From NCBI GenBank assembly GCA_902786965.1, contig CADAEJ010000004.1, positions 64,197 to 128,196 of the forward strand: 64,000 bases of DNA. The letters run 5' to 3'. How positions within the stretch are numbered: position 1 is the first letter of the stretch; each line of letters opens with the position of its first letter. Positions 1 to 7,948 of the stretch are shown in pieces. A program made the position numbers and the translations under genes. The DNA comes from an uncultured Ruminococcus sp. Its GTDB lineage: Bacteria; Bacillota; Clostridia; Oscillospirales; Ruminococcaceae. Under the pieces are notes generated by a model. It was given only the letters and a program-made list of their open reading frames with translations, did not search any database and had not been told where the DNA came from.

Positions 1-1298
1 TTATCGCCGCCCTTGATGGTGATAACGCCCTTCTTGGTGGTCTTGAACTGTCTGTCCTTGCCGTAGGTATCATACTTTTCTGCAAGAGTCTCAACGTATG
101 CCTCGACCTTCTTCATATCCACCACTATGCCGTCCTTGGTCTTTTCGTCAAAGCTTATCCACGACATTATCTGGCTGCCGTTGATAGTTTCCTTGCTGTG
201 AACAAAGTCAATGGTGATGGACATACTGTTCATCTTATTGAGCCTCTCACACTCTTCCTTGAGCGAATCCGCAGTTATTGCGGCAGTCTCGTAGCAGTCA
301 ACACCCGAGATGTCGATAACATACCTGCCTGCGTCAAGGCTCTGCTCAACGTAGTCGTAAAGATTTTTGATCTTATCCGCAGTGATCTTGTCGCCCGGCT
401 TTTCCTTGATGATGACATATCCCGAGCCGTCTGTACTCTTCTGGATAGTCGCATTTTCGGGAGCCTTGCCCGATGCGGAGGACATTACCTTCTTTTTCAG
501 CAGAGTTTCGAGCATCACCTTATCGTAGGTAAACTTCTCGTTCAGCTCAAACTGCGTATTGCTGAACTTTGCGCCGAACCAGTTGTAGTGGTTCTGCGAG
601 TTGTAGAACTTTTCGACCTCGTACTGTGTTTTATCGGTATATCCGATCTCCTTCAGCGGAAGCTGTATCTGGGAGTTGTCAAGGCGGACAATGGTTATGC
701 TGTCCTTGAGATCGGACTTCTCCTTGAGCATTGTGTATGCCTCTTCCTTGGTCTTGCCGCTGACATCTATATTGTTGATAAAGGTATTTGCAAGGAACAC
801 GCCCTTGTACTTCACCATACCCACGATATACGTTATCGCAAGACCCAGCACTATCGCGCCCAGCAGTGAAAGGCACACTATCAGCGGTGCTTTGGACTTT
901 TTCTTTCTTCTTGCAGGCGGTCTTCTCTTTGGAGCTGCGCCCTGCGGTCTTTTTCTCTGTGCGCTGCCCTGCTGCTGCGGCGGTCTTCTGCGCGCACCCG
1001 AGCCGTTTCGTCTGTTTGCCATATTATCACTATCTCTTTGAGCAGGGAAAGAAGCCGTTCTTCTGACAGAGGGGCTGCCTGCGCCGTTTCCGACGGCATT
1101 GACCGCCTCGGTAGCCTTTTTGAGCGCCGTATCGACCTTTGGCTGACTGCCGTTATCACGGATGACCTCGTCCTCAAAGGACGATGCAGCCATATTTTTA
1201 GCTATCATTTTAGCCTTTTCTTCTTTGGCGGCTGCTATGGCTGCTTCAAGGTCAGGCTCCTGCTCCTTCTCCTTTTCGTTTTTTATGTTCTCGTCCAT
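1..1298 (-). CDS. Membrane-anchored peptidoglycan-binding (PG_binding_4 / L,D-transpeptidase-like) protein, cut by the window edge
   Basis: About 432 residues are visible from the ATG at 1298 and the frame stays open to base 1, so the C-terminus is missing. Residues 1-135 form a charged cytoplasmic part ending in an Arg/Lys/Pro/Gln-rich stretch. A single membrane segment follows at about residues 138-160, and the rest should be extracellular. After the anchor comes the pattern NNIDVSGKTKEEA, typical of the PG_binding_4/VanW-like repeats that precede YkuD L,D-transpeptidase domains. The last visible residues (QFKTTKKG..TIKGGD) match the junction just before a YkuD domain, so the catalytic domain probably lies outside the window. 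Family call is from motifs and is moderately sure; transpeptidase activity is inference. Confidence 0.65.
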   Translation of the reverse strand, partial: MDENIKNEKEKEQEPDLEAAIAAAKEEKAKMIAKNMAASSFEDEVIRDNGSQPKVDTALKKATEAVNAVGNGAGSPSVRRTASFPAQRDSDNMANRRNGSGARRRPPQQQGSAQRKRPQGAAPKRRPPARRKKKSKAPLIVCLSLLGAIVLGLAITYIVGMVKYKGVFLANTFINNIDVSGKTKEEAYTMLKEKSDLKDSITIVRLDNSQIQLPLKEIGYTDKTQYEVEKFYNSQNHYNWFGAKFSNTQFELNEKFTYDKVMLETLLKKKVMSSASGKAPENATIQKSTDGSGYVIIKEKPGDKITADKIKNLYDYVEQSLDAGRYVIDISGVDCYETAAITADSLKEECERLNKMNSMSITIDFVHSKETINGSQIMSWISFDEKTKDGIVVDMKKVEAYVETLAEKYDTYGKDRQFKTTKKGVITIKGGD

Positions 1299-1493
1299 CG
1301 TTAAACCCCTTTGTTTTGTATACTAATCCACAATAAACGTTAAGTAATATTATTATACAACATCATTCCACAAATTGCAAGCATAGTATGCTATTTTTTT
1401 ATTTTCTGCAACTCTTGACAAAAAGCGGCTCGGTGCATCTCGGCTTTCTTGTGGATAATGCTTATTTTAAAACGGCCTATGCTGCGGCTCGGC

Positions 1494-1522
1494 TTGACAG
1501 CGGCTTGCAAGTGTGATAGAAT
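1494..1522 (+). promoter_or_regulatory. Sigma-A promoter for the 1560-2741 gene pair
   Basis: A TTGACA -35 box (1494-1499), a 17-bp spacer and a TAGAAT -10 box (1517-1522) end 37 bp before the ATG at 1560. Confidence 0.7.
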
Positions 1523-1559
1523 GATACCCGTATCAAGAACTAAAGAACGGAGGATAATT

Positions 1560-1829
1560 ATGCCCGAAAAGGATATAGCCTCGACACTTTCGACTGTGGC
1601 ACTTATCTCGCTGATAATATCGGGACTGATGTACATATTCAGCATAATGTCGGTAGTGAAGCGCTTAAAGTCGCACAAAAAGAAAAGCTCGGGGACAGGC
1701 ATACTGTGCGTTATACTTGCAACGCTTTTTGCGGTCATAGCATTTCAGCTTTACATCGGGTTCTCGCTGTGGTTCATCATCGGGATAATCATTGCTGACT
1801 CGGTATTTGTGATGCTCCTGACGGAGTAG
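1560..1829 (+). CDS. Small integral membrane protein, unknown function
   Basis: 89 residues. The ATG at 1560 is chosen over an upstream in-frame start because it follows a clear GGAGGA site and lies downstream of the promoter at 1494-1522. Two to three hydrophobic helices are visible (about residues 10-31, 46-64 and 67-87), separated by a basic loop KRLKSHKKKSS that should be cytoplasmic. The stop codon is 9 bases before the phosphofructokinase start, so the two are co-transcribed. I do not recognise the family. Confidence 0.7.
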   Translation: MPEKDIASTLSTVALISLIISGLMYIFSIMSVVKRLKSHKKKSSGTGILCVILATLFAVIAFQLYIGFSLWFIIGIIIADSVFVMLLTE

Positions 1830-1838
1830 GGAGGAAAA

Positions 1839-2741
1839 ATGGTTTACACAGTTACATTCAACCCTGCGATAGACTACATCGTTACGCTTGACGCTCTGCG
1901 CGCGGGCGGGATAAATCGGTGCAGGACAGAGGATATGACCTTTGGCGGCAAGGGGATAAACGTTTCAGCAGTGCTGCACGAGCTTGGCACGCCGACAAAG
2001 GCGCTGGGCTTCTGCGCGGGCTTCACGGGAAGAGCTATACGCGACGGTCTTGAGGCAAGCGGTGTAGCTGCTGACTTTGTAGAGCTTACACAGGGAAATT
2101 CGCGCATAAATGTCAAGATAAAGGCAGATTCGGAAACGGAGATAAACGGCAGCGGTCCGAGCATCAGCGCTGATGAACTGCGGCAGTTTTTTGACAAGCT
2201 AACGCAGCTGCAAAGCGGCGACTATATCGTGCTTGCGGGGAGCGTTCCGCCGAGCGTACCGCAGGATATTTACAGGCAGATACTTGAAAGGCTGTCGGAC
2301 AGAGGCGTGCAGAGCGCTGTTGATGCACAGGGCGGGCTGCTGACGGATACTCTCGCATTTGAGCCGTTTGTGATAAAGCCGAACAAGCAAGAGCTTGAAC
2401 AGATATTCAATTGCTCGCTTGACAGCCGCGAACAGATAGCCGACTGCGCACGCGAGCTGCAAAAGCTGGGTGCGCGCAGCGTGCTCGTATCAATGGCAGG
2501 TGACGGCTCGCTGCTGCTTGACGAAAGCGGCAGGGTGCATACTATGGGCGTTTGCAGGGGGACAATAATAAGCTCTGTCGGTGCGGGTGATTCTATGCTT
2601 GCAGGGTTTATCTCGGGGTATATCAGCTCGGGCGATCACGCTTACGCGCACAAGCTCGCGACTGCCTGCGGCGGTGCTGCCGCATTCTCCTGCGGCACTC
2701 CGAAAAGGGAGCTTATCAGCACACTGCTCACACAGCTGTAA
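1839..2741 (+). CDS. fruK: 1-phosphofructokinase family sugar-phosphate kinase (PfkB/ribokinase fold)
   Basis: 300 residues, the usual length for FruK/LacC kinases. The N-terminus (YTVTFNPAIDYIV) is the typical 1-phosphofructokinase start. GGKGIN near residue 37 is PfkB signature 1, and SSVGAGDSMLAGF near residue 250 is signature 2, holding the catalytic Asp and the anion hole. The expected reaction is ATP-dependent phosphorylation of fructose-1-phosphate to fructose-1,6-bisphosphate. No fructose PTS gene is adjacent, so tagatose-6-phosphate or another sugar phosphate remains possible. The RBS GGAGG is 5 bases upstream. The gene ends at a strong terminator (2788-2830). Confidence 0.85.
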   Translation: MVYTVTFNPAIDYIVTLDALRAGGINRCRTEDMTFGGKGINVSAVLHELGTPTKALGFCAGFTGRAIRDGLEASGVAADFVELTQGNSRINVKIKADSETEINGSGPSISADELRQFFDKLTQLQSGDYIVLAGSVPPSVPQDIYRQILERLSDRGVQSAVDAQGGLLTDTLAFEPFVIKPNKQELEQIFNCSLDSREQIADCARELQKLGARSVLVSMAGDGSLLLDESGRVHTMGVCRGTIISSVGAGDSMLAGFISGYISSGDHAYAHKLATACGGAAAFSCGTPKRELISTLLTQL

Positions 2742-2787
2742 AAACATCGAAACAGAACAGACAAGTCTATAAAACTATAAAATGACA

Positions 2788-2830
2788 AAGCCGATGCTTG
2801 CAGAGAATTGCAGACATCGGCTTTTTTTGC
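2788..2830 (+). terminator. Rho-independent terminator of the fruK operon
   Basis: The arms AAGCCGATG and CATCGGCTT form a 9-bp stem followed by seven T residues. Confidence 0.85.
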
Positions 2831-2856
2831 AAAACGGGGCAGTGTACCCGTTTTGC
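2829..2856. repeat. Perfect 10-bp inverted repeat just after the terminator
   Basis: Arms GCAAAACGGG and CCCGTTTTGC are separated by 8 nt. No U-tract follows on either strand, so it is not a classical terminator. It may act as a backup hairpin or a binding site; function unknown. Confidence 0.5.
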
Positions 2857-2945
2857 TGTGATGAATAAAACAGGCTCGGTCGGTCTTTTTATCTGCTTTT
2901 CGCTTGATCTGCGCTGCTGAAAAACCGTATTCGCCGCCAAAGTAC

Positions 2946-2983
2946 ACAAAAAAGCTGTTGCACGCTATGATGCAGCAGCTTTT
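2946..2983 (-). terminator. Terminator of the CWB2/transglutaminase-like gene
   Basis: On the minus strand the arms AAAGCTGCTGCA and TGCAACAGCTTT (one mismatch) are followed by a T run, directly beyond the stop at 2995. Confidence 0.75.
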
Positions 2984-2994
2984 GTTATTTAGTA

Positions 2995-4995
2995 TCAAAG
3001 TGCGATCTTACCGTTTTTGAGGTAGCCGTGCCAGCCTGTTTTGGTCTTGCCGCCTTCGGTATAGGTGTATCTGTTCTCAACGTCCTTATACAGCTCGCAG
3101 ACGTGCATCCAGTCGCCGTCCTCGCCGTAGTTTCCTGCTTCCATAACATAGGTCTGACCGTTTATCTTGACCTCACACCAGAAATGCTGCCAGTGGTTGC
3201 CTGTATCTACGCCTTTTTCGTTTGTTTTTCCGCGGTATCCCATTACCAGATGAGCATCGTAGCCGAGGTAAAGCATCATTGACGCGAGTGCGCCGTTATA
3301 GCAGTTGCACTGACCTATCTTATAGTTGAAGATACAGTTTACATAGCTGAACGTACCGTTCTGCACCATAGCCATTATCTTTGCCCAGCCGCCGTCGGCA
3401 ACAGTACCGTACCAGACGTTCTTGTTTATCCAGTTGACTGTATAAGCGACCTTTTCAGCCTTGGTCATATCTGCGGTGAAATGCTCCTTGGCGAACTTTT
3501 CAAGTGTTGCCCAGTCATTGAGGGAGTATCTGACATCGTAGTATGAGTTAGTGCTTGAAGCGCCCTGTGCATTCTCGGTTCTGAAGGAATACTTTGGAGT
3601 ATTGTTCTTTTCCGAATTGAGCCTTGCGGTATTGACCGGATCAAGCAGCTCGTGGTAGTCAAAGCCCTTTCGCTTGAGCTCTGCCGAGGCATCGCTCACA
3701 CACTTGATCTTATTGTATGTATAGTTATAAACTATCCTGTATGTGTATGATTGATCGCTCTTGAGACCCGAATCAACATATGTGGTCTTTTCAGGATCGG
3801 TTATGGTCGCGATGAGTGCGCTGCCTCTGTACAGCTGGTAAGAGGTTATATATGCGTTGTGAGCCCACTTGAGGACTGCCTTTGTATCACCGTCGGGATC
3901 AACGGAAAGAGTCGGGTCGCTGACAAGCAGTACCGATCTCAGTGTGCTTTCGGATACGGCAGTCTCACCGCCGAATGCGATAAGCTTATTCCCTTTTTCG
4001 GGAGTAACGCCGAAAGTCGAAAGATACTCGATCTGCTTTGCGCTTGCCTCACCGTCGGCGAGCATAAGCGGCAAGCCGTTCTGTGCGGCAAATATTCCGC
4101 CTGCAAGTGCATCGGGGAAATTCTTTCCCGTTGCAACGCACAGGTCTTTGCCCTTAAAGAATGAGTTTAATGCGGTATTGACCCTTATATTGGTTTCATA
4201 TCTGTTGCTTCCGCCGTATCTGCCGGATTCATTGAAATAAGGCTTTACCTCTTCTTCGAGATTTTCGCTGACAGCACCGGTCCCGCCGATGATATACGCA
4301 TAGCCGAGCTTTCTGCCGCAGTTTGCGAGATAATCCTTGACACTGTCATCAAGCTTGCCCGACTCATCAACATAGAAGATCGGCGACTCTCTGACAGCTG
4401 CGATCGAGCTTGCGGAAAGTGCATCAGGGAAATCCTTTGCGCTGACAAAGAACGCTGTAAGTGACGGCTTGCCTGCGAGCTTTTGCAGTGTTGCCGCAGC
4501 CTGTGCGCTGGTGCTGTATCTGTCATCACCGGCAATTCTTGTAACATTCAGCTTTTTATCCTTGAGCTTTTTCTCTACCGTTTCGTCAATAGCGCTCATT
4601 CCGCCGAGGATATACACATTCTCTGCGCCGAGTCTGTCGAGCTCTTTCTCGGTTTCCTTGACCAGCATATCCGCAGGATTGAGCAGTATCGGAGCGTCCA
4701 GCGCCTTTGCAAGAGGTGAGGCACAAAGTGCATCTGCATAGTTCTGAGCGTTTGCGAGCACAACATTCTTCGCGCCGTTTGGGTGACCTTTCTGCGAAAT
4801 GACTGCCGCGGTCGCGTATCTGTTTGAACCGCTTAATCTTTCAACAGGCAGGTCAAGCTTAACAGCGTCAATGCTCGCTGTCTGCGAAGAATACGCACTT
4901 GTGCTGTCCGTCTGTGCATAGGCAGACAGACCGGTCATACAGCTAAAGCCGATGGCTGCCGCACACACGGTCGAGAGAATTCTTTTCTTTATCAT
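2995..4995 (-). CDS. Secreted protein: signal peptide, three CWB2 repeats, FN3-like region and transglutaminase-like domain
   Basis: 666 residues. A signal peptide (basic start, hydrophobic core, cleavage after about residue 27 near AYA-Q) sends it outside the cell. Three cell-wall-binding type 2 repeats begin around residues 54, 154 and 260, each with the RY(A/S/E)T hallmark, e.g. LSGSNRYATAAV. An FN3-like module spans about residues 358-440. The C-terminal third resembles the transglutaminase/cysteine protease fold: GQCNCYNGA near residue 561 would hold the Cys and QHFWCEV near 601 the His. The third position reads YVMEAGN, with Glu where Asp is usual. CWB2 repeats normally attach proteins to cell-wall polymers. 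The substrate is unknown. The gene is monocistronic with a consensus promoter and its own terminator. Confidence 0.8.
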   Translation of the reverse strand: MIKKRILSTVCAAAIGFSCMTGLSAYAQTDSTSAYSSQTASIDAVKLDLPVERLSGSNRYATAAVISQKGHPNGAKNVVLANAQNYADALCASPLAKALDAPILLNPADMLVKETEKELDRLGAENVYILGGMSAIDETVEKKLKDKKLNVTRIAGDDRYSTSAQAAATLQKLAGKPSLTAFFVSAKDFPDALSASSIAAVRESPIFYVDESGKLDDSVKDYLANCGRKLGYAYIIGGTGAVSENLEEEVKPYFNESGRYGGSNRYETNIRVNTALNSFFKGKDLCVATGKNFPDALAGGIFAAQNGLPLMLADGEASAKQIEYLSTFGVTPEKGNKLIAFGGETAVSESTLRSVLLVSDPTLSVDPDGDTKAVLKWAHNAYITSYQLYRGSALIATITDPEKTTYVDSGLKSDQSYTYRIVYNYTYNKIKCVSDASAELKRKGFDYHELLDPVNTARLNSEKNNTPKYSFRTENAQGASSTNSYYDVRYSLNDWATLEKFAKEHFTADMTKAEKVAYTVNWINKNVWYGTVADGGWAKIMAMVQNGTFSYVNCIFNYKIGQCNCYNGALASMMLYLGYDAHLVMGYRGKTNEKGVDTGNHWQHFWCEVKINGQTYVMEAGNYGEDGDWMHVCELYKDVENRYTYTEGGKTKTGWHGYLKNGKIAL

Positions 4996-5055
4996 TTACA
5001 TCCATCTCCGTTTTTTGATTTTTCTCTTTATATTTTTTACACAAAACTTTCGTTT

Positions 5056-5084
5056 ATTATAACACTTTTTCTTTGCTTTGTCAA
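5056..5084 (-). promoter_or_regulatory. Consensus sigma-A promoter of the CWB2 protein gene
   Basis: Minus strand: TTGACA, 17-bp spacer, TATAAT, i.e. perfect consensus, about 60 bp before the ATG. Confidence 0.85.
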
Positions 5085-5147
5085 CAAAAAATACGATAAA
5101 ATCAGCATTTGAGAGATACTTTTTATTCTACTTTATACCCAATAGTA

Positions 5148-5182
5148 CAAAAAAAGACCCGAAAGAACGAAACTTTCGGGTC
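5148..5182 (-). terminator. purC terminator
   Basis: Minus strand: 10-bp perfect stem GACCCGAAAG / CTTTCGGGTC followed by seven T residues. Confidence 0.9.
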
Positions 5183-5204
5183 ATGCGAAACTGTTTTCTT
5201 AATA

Positions 5205-6047
5205 TCAGCCTGTTATCTTTGCTCTGCACTCGTCATACAGTGCGGCAGTCTTTGCAACTATATCATCTGGGAGCTTTGGTGCAGGCTCGACACCCTTGAG
5301 GTCGTTGGCAATAAGCCAGTCACGAACGAACTGCTTGTCATACGACTTCGGCGACTCGCCCACCTTATACTCTGCTGCGTTCCAGAAACGGCTGGAATCG
5401 GGTGTGAACATCTCGTCTGCAAGCACTATCTCGCCGTTCTCGTCAAGACCGAACTCAAACTTTGTATCGGCAATGATTATGCCCTTTGTCAGCGCGTAGT
5501 CATAGCACTTGTTGTACAGCGCGATGGAGATATCGAATATCTTCTGAGCAAGCTCCTCGCCCACGCCCTGTGCCATCTCCTCGCGGGTGATGTTGATGTC
5601 GTGGCCCTCACTGCTCTTGGTAGACGGTGTAACGATAGGTGTTTCAAGCTTTTCTGCAAGCTGATGCTCGCCTGTGAACTTTGCTCCGCAGAACTCCTCG
5701 CCTGCCTTGTATGCGTTCCACATACTGCCAAAGAGGTAGCCTCTTACGATGACCTCATAGGGAAGCATTTTCAGCTTCTTTACCTTGATGGTCCTGTCCT
5801 TGTAGTAAGCGTCTGCAAACTCTGCGCCCATATCCTGCTGCTTTGTGGATACGATGTGGTTCTTAACGATGTCCTTTGTGTAGTCGAACCAGAAATTTGC
5901 TATCTGTGTAAGGTTTACGCCCTTGCCCGGTATCTCGCTGTCAAGGATAACGTCAAATGCGGAGATCCTGTCGGTCGTGACGATGATAAGCTCGTCCTTG
6001 CCCGTATCGTATACCTCGCGCACCTTACCCGAAATTATCTTCTCCAT
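5205..6047 (-). CDS. purC: SAICAR synthase (phosphoribosylaminoimidazole-succinocarboxamide synthase)
   Basis: 280 residues from the ATG at 6047, which sits 8 bases after GGAGG. An upstream TTG at 6062 overlaps that RBS and is rejected. Family motifs include GKVREVYDTG near the N-terminus (nucleotide-binding loop), VRGYLFGSMW, STKSSEGHD and DTKFEFG. The enzyme condenses CAIR with aspartate using ATP in de novo purine synthesis, in the cytoplasm. It stands alone here, away from other pur genes, with its own promoter and terminator. Confidence 0.95.
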   Translation of the reverse strand: MEKIISGKVREVYDTGKDELIIVTTDRISAFDVILDSEIPGKGVNLTQIANFWFDYTKDIVKNHIVSTKQQDMGAEFADAYYKDRTIKVKKLKMLPYEVIVRGYLFGSMWNAYKAGEEFCGAKFTGEHQLAEKLETPIVTPSTKSSEGHDINITREEMAQGVGEELAQKIFDISIALYNKCYDYALTKGIIIADTKFEFGLDENGEIVLADEMFTPDSSRFWNAAEYKVGESPKSYDKQFVRDWLIANDLKGVEPAPKLPDDIVAKTAALYDECRAKITG

Positions 6048-6090
6048 AGTATATACCTCCAAAATAGTATTGTTTTACCTTGCCTTAAAA

Positions 6091-6119
6091 ATTATATCAT
6101 CACCGCGTCAAAATTTCAA
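6091..6119 (-). promoter_or_regulatory. purC promoter
   Basis: Minus strand: TTGAAA, 17-bp spacer, TATAAT, 44 bp before the purC ATG. I see no purine riboswitch in the short leader. Confidence 0.8.
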
Positions 6120-6184
6120 TGTACGTTTTGACAAAATTCATAGCATTTTGCGTGAACATATACGGCTATACTGCAAAAAGGCGC

Positions 6185-6235
6185 TTGACAAATCAAAACG
6201 GATATGTTAAAATTATACTAACCTACTAACTTAGT
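6185..6235 (+). promoter_or_regulatory. Promoter and likely autoregulatory operator of the Rrf2 gene
   Basis: TTGACA (6185-6190), a 17-bp spacer and TAAAAT (6208-6213) form the promoter. Immediately downstream, ACTAA-C-TTAGT (6225-6235) is a perfect 11-bp palindrome where the transcript starts, and a second ACTAA half-like run (6217-6222) precedes it. Rrf2/IscR/CymR proteins commonly repress their own genes through such sites, so autorepression is the natural inference. Confidence 0.65.
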
Positions 6236-6255
6236 CTGAAAAACGGAGGGAGCTT

Positions 6256-6681
6256 ATGATATCGACCAAGGGGCGCTACTCACTGCGCATACTGCTTGAC
6301 CTTGCACAGCACCGCAACGGCAGTTTTATACCGATGAAAGACGTTGCCAAGAGGCAGGGCATCTCACTTAAATACATCGAAAGGCTTTTGCCTGCGCTGA
6401 AAGAGGGCGGACTTATCGAAAGCCTGCACGGCAAGGGCGGCGGCTACAAGCTAACGCGGGAGCCTGATGCGTACACGCTGTGGGAGATACTTGATCTCTC
6501 CGAGGGCGACCTTGCGCCTGTGGAGTGTCTGAAAGAGGACGGCGAGCAGTGCGCGCGCTCGGCACAATGCCTTACTTTGCCCGTTTGGCAGAATTATTAC
6601 AAGCTGATAAAGGACTATTTTTCGGGCATAACGCTTGCAGACCTGCTAAAGACGGATGTGACATACGACTATATAATATGA
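6256..6681 (+). CDS. Rrf2 family transcriptional regulator (IscR/CymR-like)
   Basis: 141 residues, standard family length. The N-terminal winged helix (MISTKGRYSLRILLDLA...RQGISLKYIERLL) and the wing with GKGGGYKL are diagnostic. Three cysteines around residues 90-103 (spacing C-x7-C-x5-C) sit where IscR and related proteins bind an Fe-S cluster. The protein may therefore sense iron-sulfur or redox status; it could equally be a CymR-type cysteine regulator. It is monocistronic, with an RBS CGGAGGGA and a terminator right after the stop. Confidence 0.9.
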   Translation: MISTKGRYSLRILLDLAQHRNGSFIPMKDVAKRQGISLKYIERLLPALKEGGLIESLHGKGGGYKLTREPDAYTLWEILDLSEGDLAPVECLKEDGEQCARSAQCLTLPVWQNYYKLIKDYFSGITLADLLKTDVTYDYII

Positions 6682-6695
6682 CGATACAGCACAAA

Positions 6696-6730
6696 AGCCG
6701 TACAGAAACGAACTGTACGGCTCTTTTTTT
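6696..6730. terminator. Bidirectional terminator between the convergent Rrf2 and HAD genes
   Basis: Perfect 10-bp stem AGCCGTACAG / CTGTACGGCT with a T run on the plus side and a short A run on the other side, just outside both stop codons. Confidence 0.85.
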
Positions 6731-6734
6731 ATAC

Positions 6735-7385
6735 TTACGGATGAAATTGCGTATAATCGTCAAAGCAGAAATCTGCTGCATCAAGCAAATGCTCGCGGTC
6801 TTTTATGTAATGCTCGTGCAGCCGCGCACCGACGGTAAACCCGCCGAGCTTTGCCGCCTGCACTCCCTCGATGATATCCTCCAAAACGGCACATTCCTCG
6901 GGCTTTGCGCCAATGCCCTGCGCTGCAAAGAGATAAATATCGGGGTAGCCCTTGCCGCGCTGCACCTGCTCGGTGGTGGCAAAAAAGTCAAAGCAGTCAT
7001 ACATCCCGTGGCGCTTTAAGACAGGCTCGTAAAGCTCCTTGTGCGAGGCTGTGGCAAGCGCGAGCTTCACCCCTGCGGTATGCAGCGCTCGCACAAATTC
7101 GGGCGCGCCCTTCACCGCCGCGATGTCATTTGCATAGTGCCAAGCAGCCATATCGCGCCACTGTGCGCGTATCTGCTCGGTACTTTCTGATAGGGCAAAG
7201 CGCTGTTTTGTGTACACCGCCGCCTGCTGAAAGTCCATAGCGGAAACGACCTTGCCGTAGTCATCGGGAACGGCAAAGCCGCGCTCTCCGAGGAAATCCT
7301 TATCTATCTGCGCCCATACCCCGTTTGACTCGACAAGCGTGCCGTCAAGGTCGAGAATAACGCCTTTGAATTGTGTAAAGTCCAT
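6735..7385 (-). CDS. HAD-family phosphatase (phosphoglycolate phosphatase / beta-phosphoglucomutase-like)
   Basis: 216 residues from the ATG at 7385, preceded by AAAGGTG. An alternative ATG at 7418 overlaps the previous stop codon. Motif I is LDLDGTLVES near the N-terminus, with the nucleophilic Asp. Motif II is ATAS, motif III involves the basic residues of QRGKGYPD, and motif IV is VLEDIIEG. A helical cap of about 70 residues follows motif I, as in subfamily I HAD hydrolases. The substrate cannot be told from sequence. It is the last gene of an eight-gene minus-strand run. Confidence 0.85.
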   Translation of the reverse strand: MDFTQFKGVILDLDGTLVESNGVWAQIDKDFLGERGFAVPDDYGKVVSAMDFQQAAVYTKQRFALSESTEQIRAQWRDMAAWHYANDIAAVKGAPEFVRALHTAGVKLALATASHKELYEPVLKRHGMYDCFDFFATTEQVQRGKGYPDIYLFAAQGIGAKPEECAVLEDIIEGVQAAKLGGFTVGARLHEHYIKDREHLLDAADFCFDDYTQFHP

Positions 7386-7410
7386 TTTGCACCTTTTTCT
7401 ATCAAGATTT

Positions 7411-7932
7411 TCACGCATAGTTGTCAAATATGTATCTGGCACGTTCCCTTGTAAAAATCCATGCCTCTGGTATTTTTACCTCAGTTCCTTTGCCAATACC
7501 CCGAACCCACTTATGCTCCTCATAAAGAATCGTTTCGCCTTTTTCCGCTCTTGATTTTTTCATTATGTCTGCTATCTCGGCTGGTGTAGCCAAATACAAT
7601 CTCGGCATTTCATCATCACTCACATCTTTGAACTGAACAAGGCAGAAAATCGTTTTCTTGCCGTGAGCCTTCAGCCATTCGTCAATCGCTTCATGGTAGG
7701 TGCGACCTTTTTTATAACTTTGCGTCAACCCCCAACCGCCGTCCTGACTGCCCTTGACGGATATTTTGAGCATCTTGTCTTTTTTGTCCTCATCTCCACT
7801 GTTTACTATCAAGTCATATTCAGGTTGGTCTGCGCCGTACTGTACCGATACTTTGTAACCGTATCTTGCAAACTGTGCAGCCGCAAAAGCCTCGGCTGAC
7901 ACGCCAATATACCATGAACCTACTTTTTCCAC
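7411..7932 (-). CDS. Hypothetical protein with PD-(D/E)XK nuclease-like core
   Basis: 173 residues. I take the GTG at 7932 because it is 8 bases after AAAGGAG and just behind the yitT-like stop; longer forms would overlap that gene. The N-terminal part reads GVSAEAFAAAQFARYGYKV, followed by PEYDLIV and LKISVKGS. This helix, then strand with Asp, then strand ending in x-V-K arrangement is that of PD-(D/E)XK nuclease-fold proteins, although the position usually occupied by Glu/Gln is Ser (SVK). The C-terminal half is rich in charged and aromatic residues. Catalytic activity is uncertain and no methylase or toxin partner is adjacent. Confidence 0.6.
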   Translation of the reverse strand: MEKVGSWYIGVSAEAFAAAQFARYGYKVSVQYGADQPEYDLIVNSGDEDKKDKMLKISVKGSQDGGWGLTQSYKKGRTYHEAIDEWLKAHGKKTIFCLVQFKDVSDDEMPRLYLATPAEIADIMKKSRAEKGETILYEEHKWVRGIGKGTEVKIPEAWIFTRERARYIFDNYA

Positions 7933-7948
7933 AACAATCTCTCCTTTA

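Noticed and set aside
5109-6131. 340-residue open frame on the plus strand opposite purC
   Set aside because: It is the antisense shadow of purC, with Cys/Leu/Val-rich composition, no RBS, and no family resemblance; purC has all its motifs, promoter and terminator.
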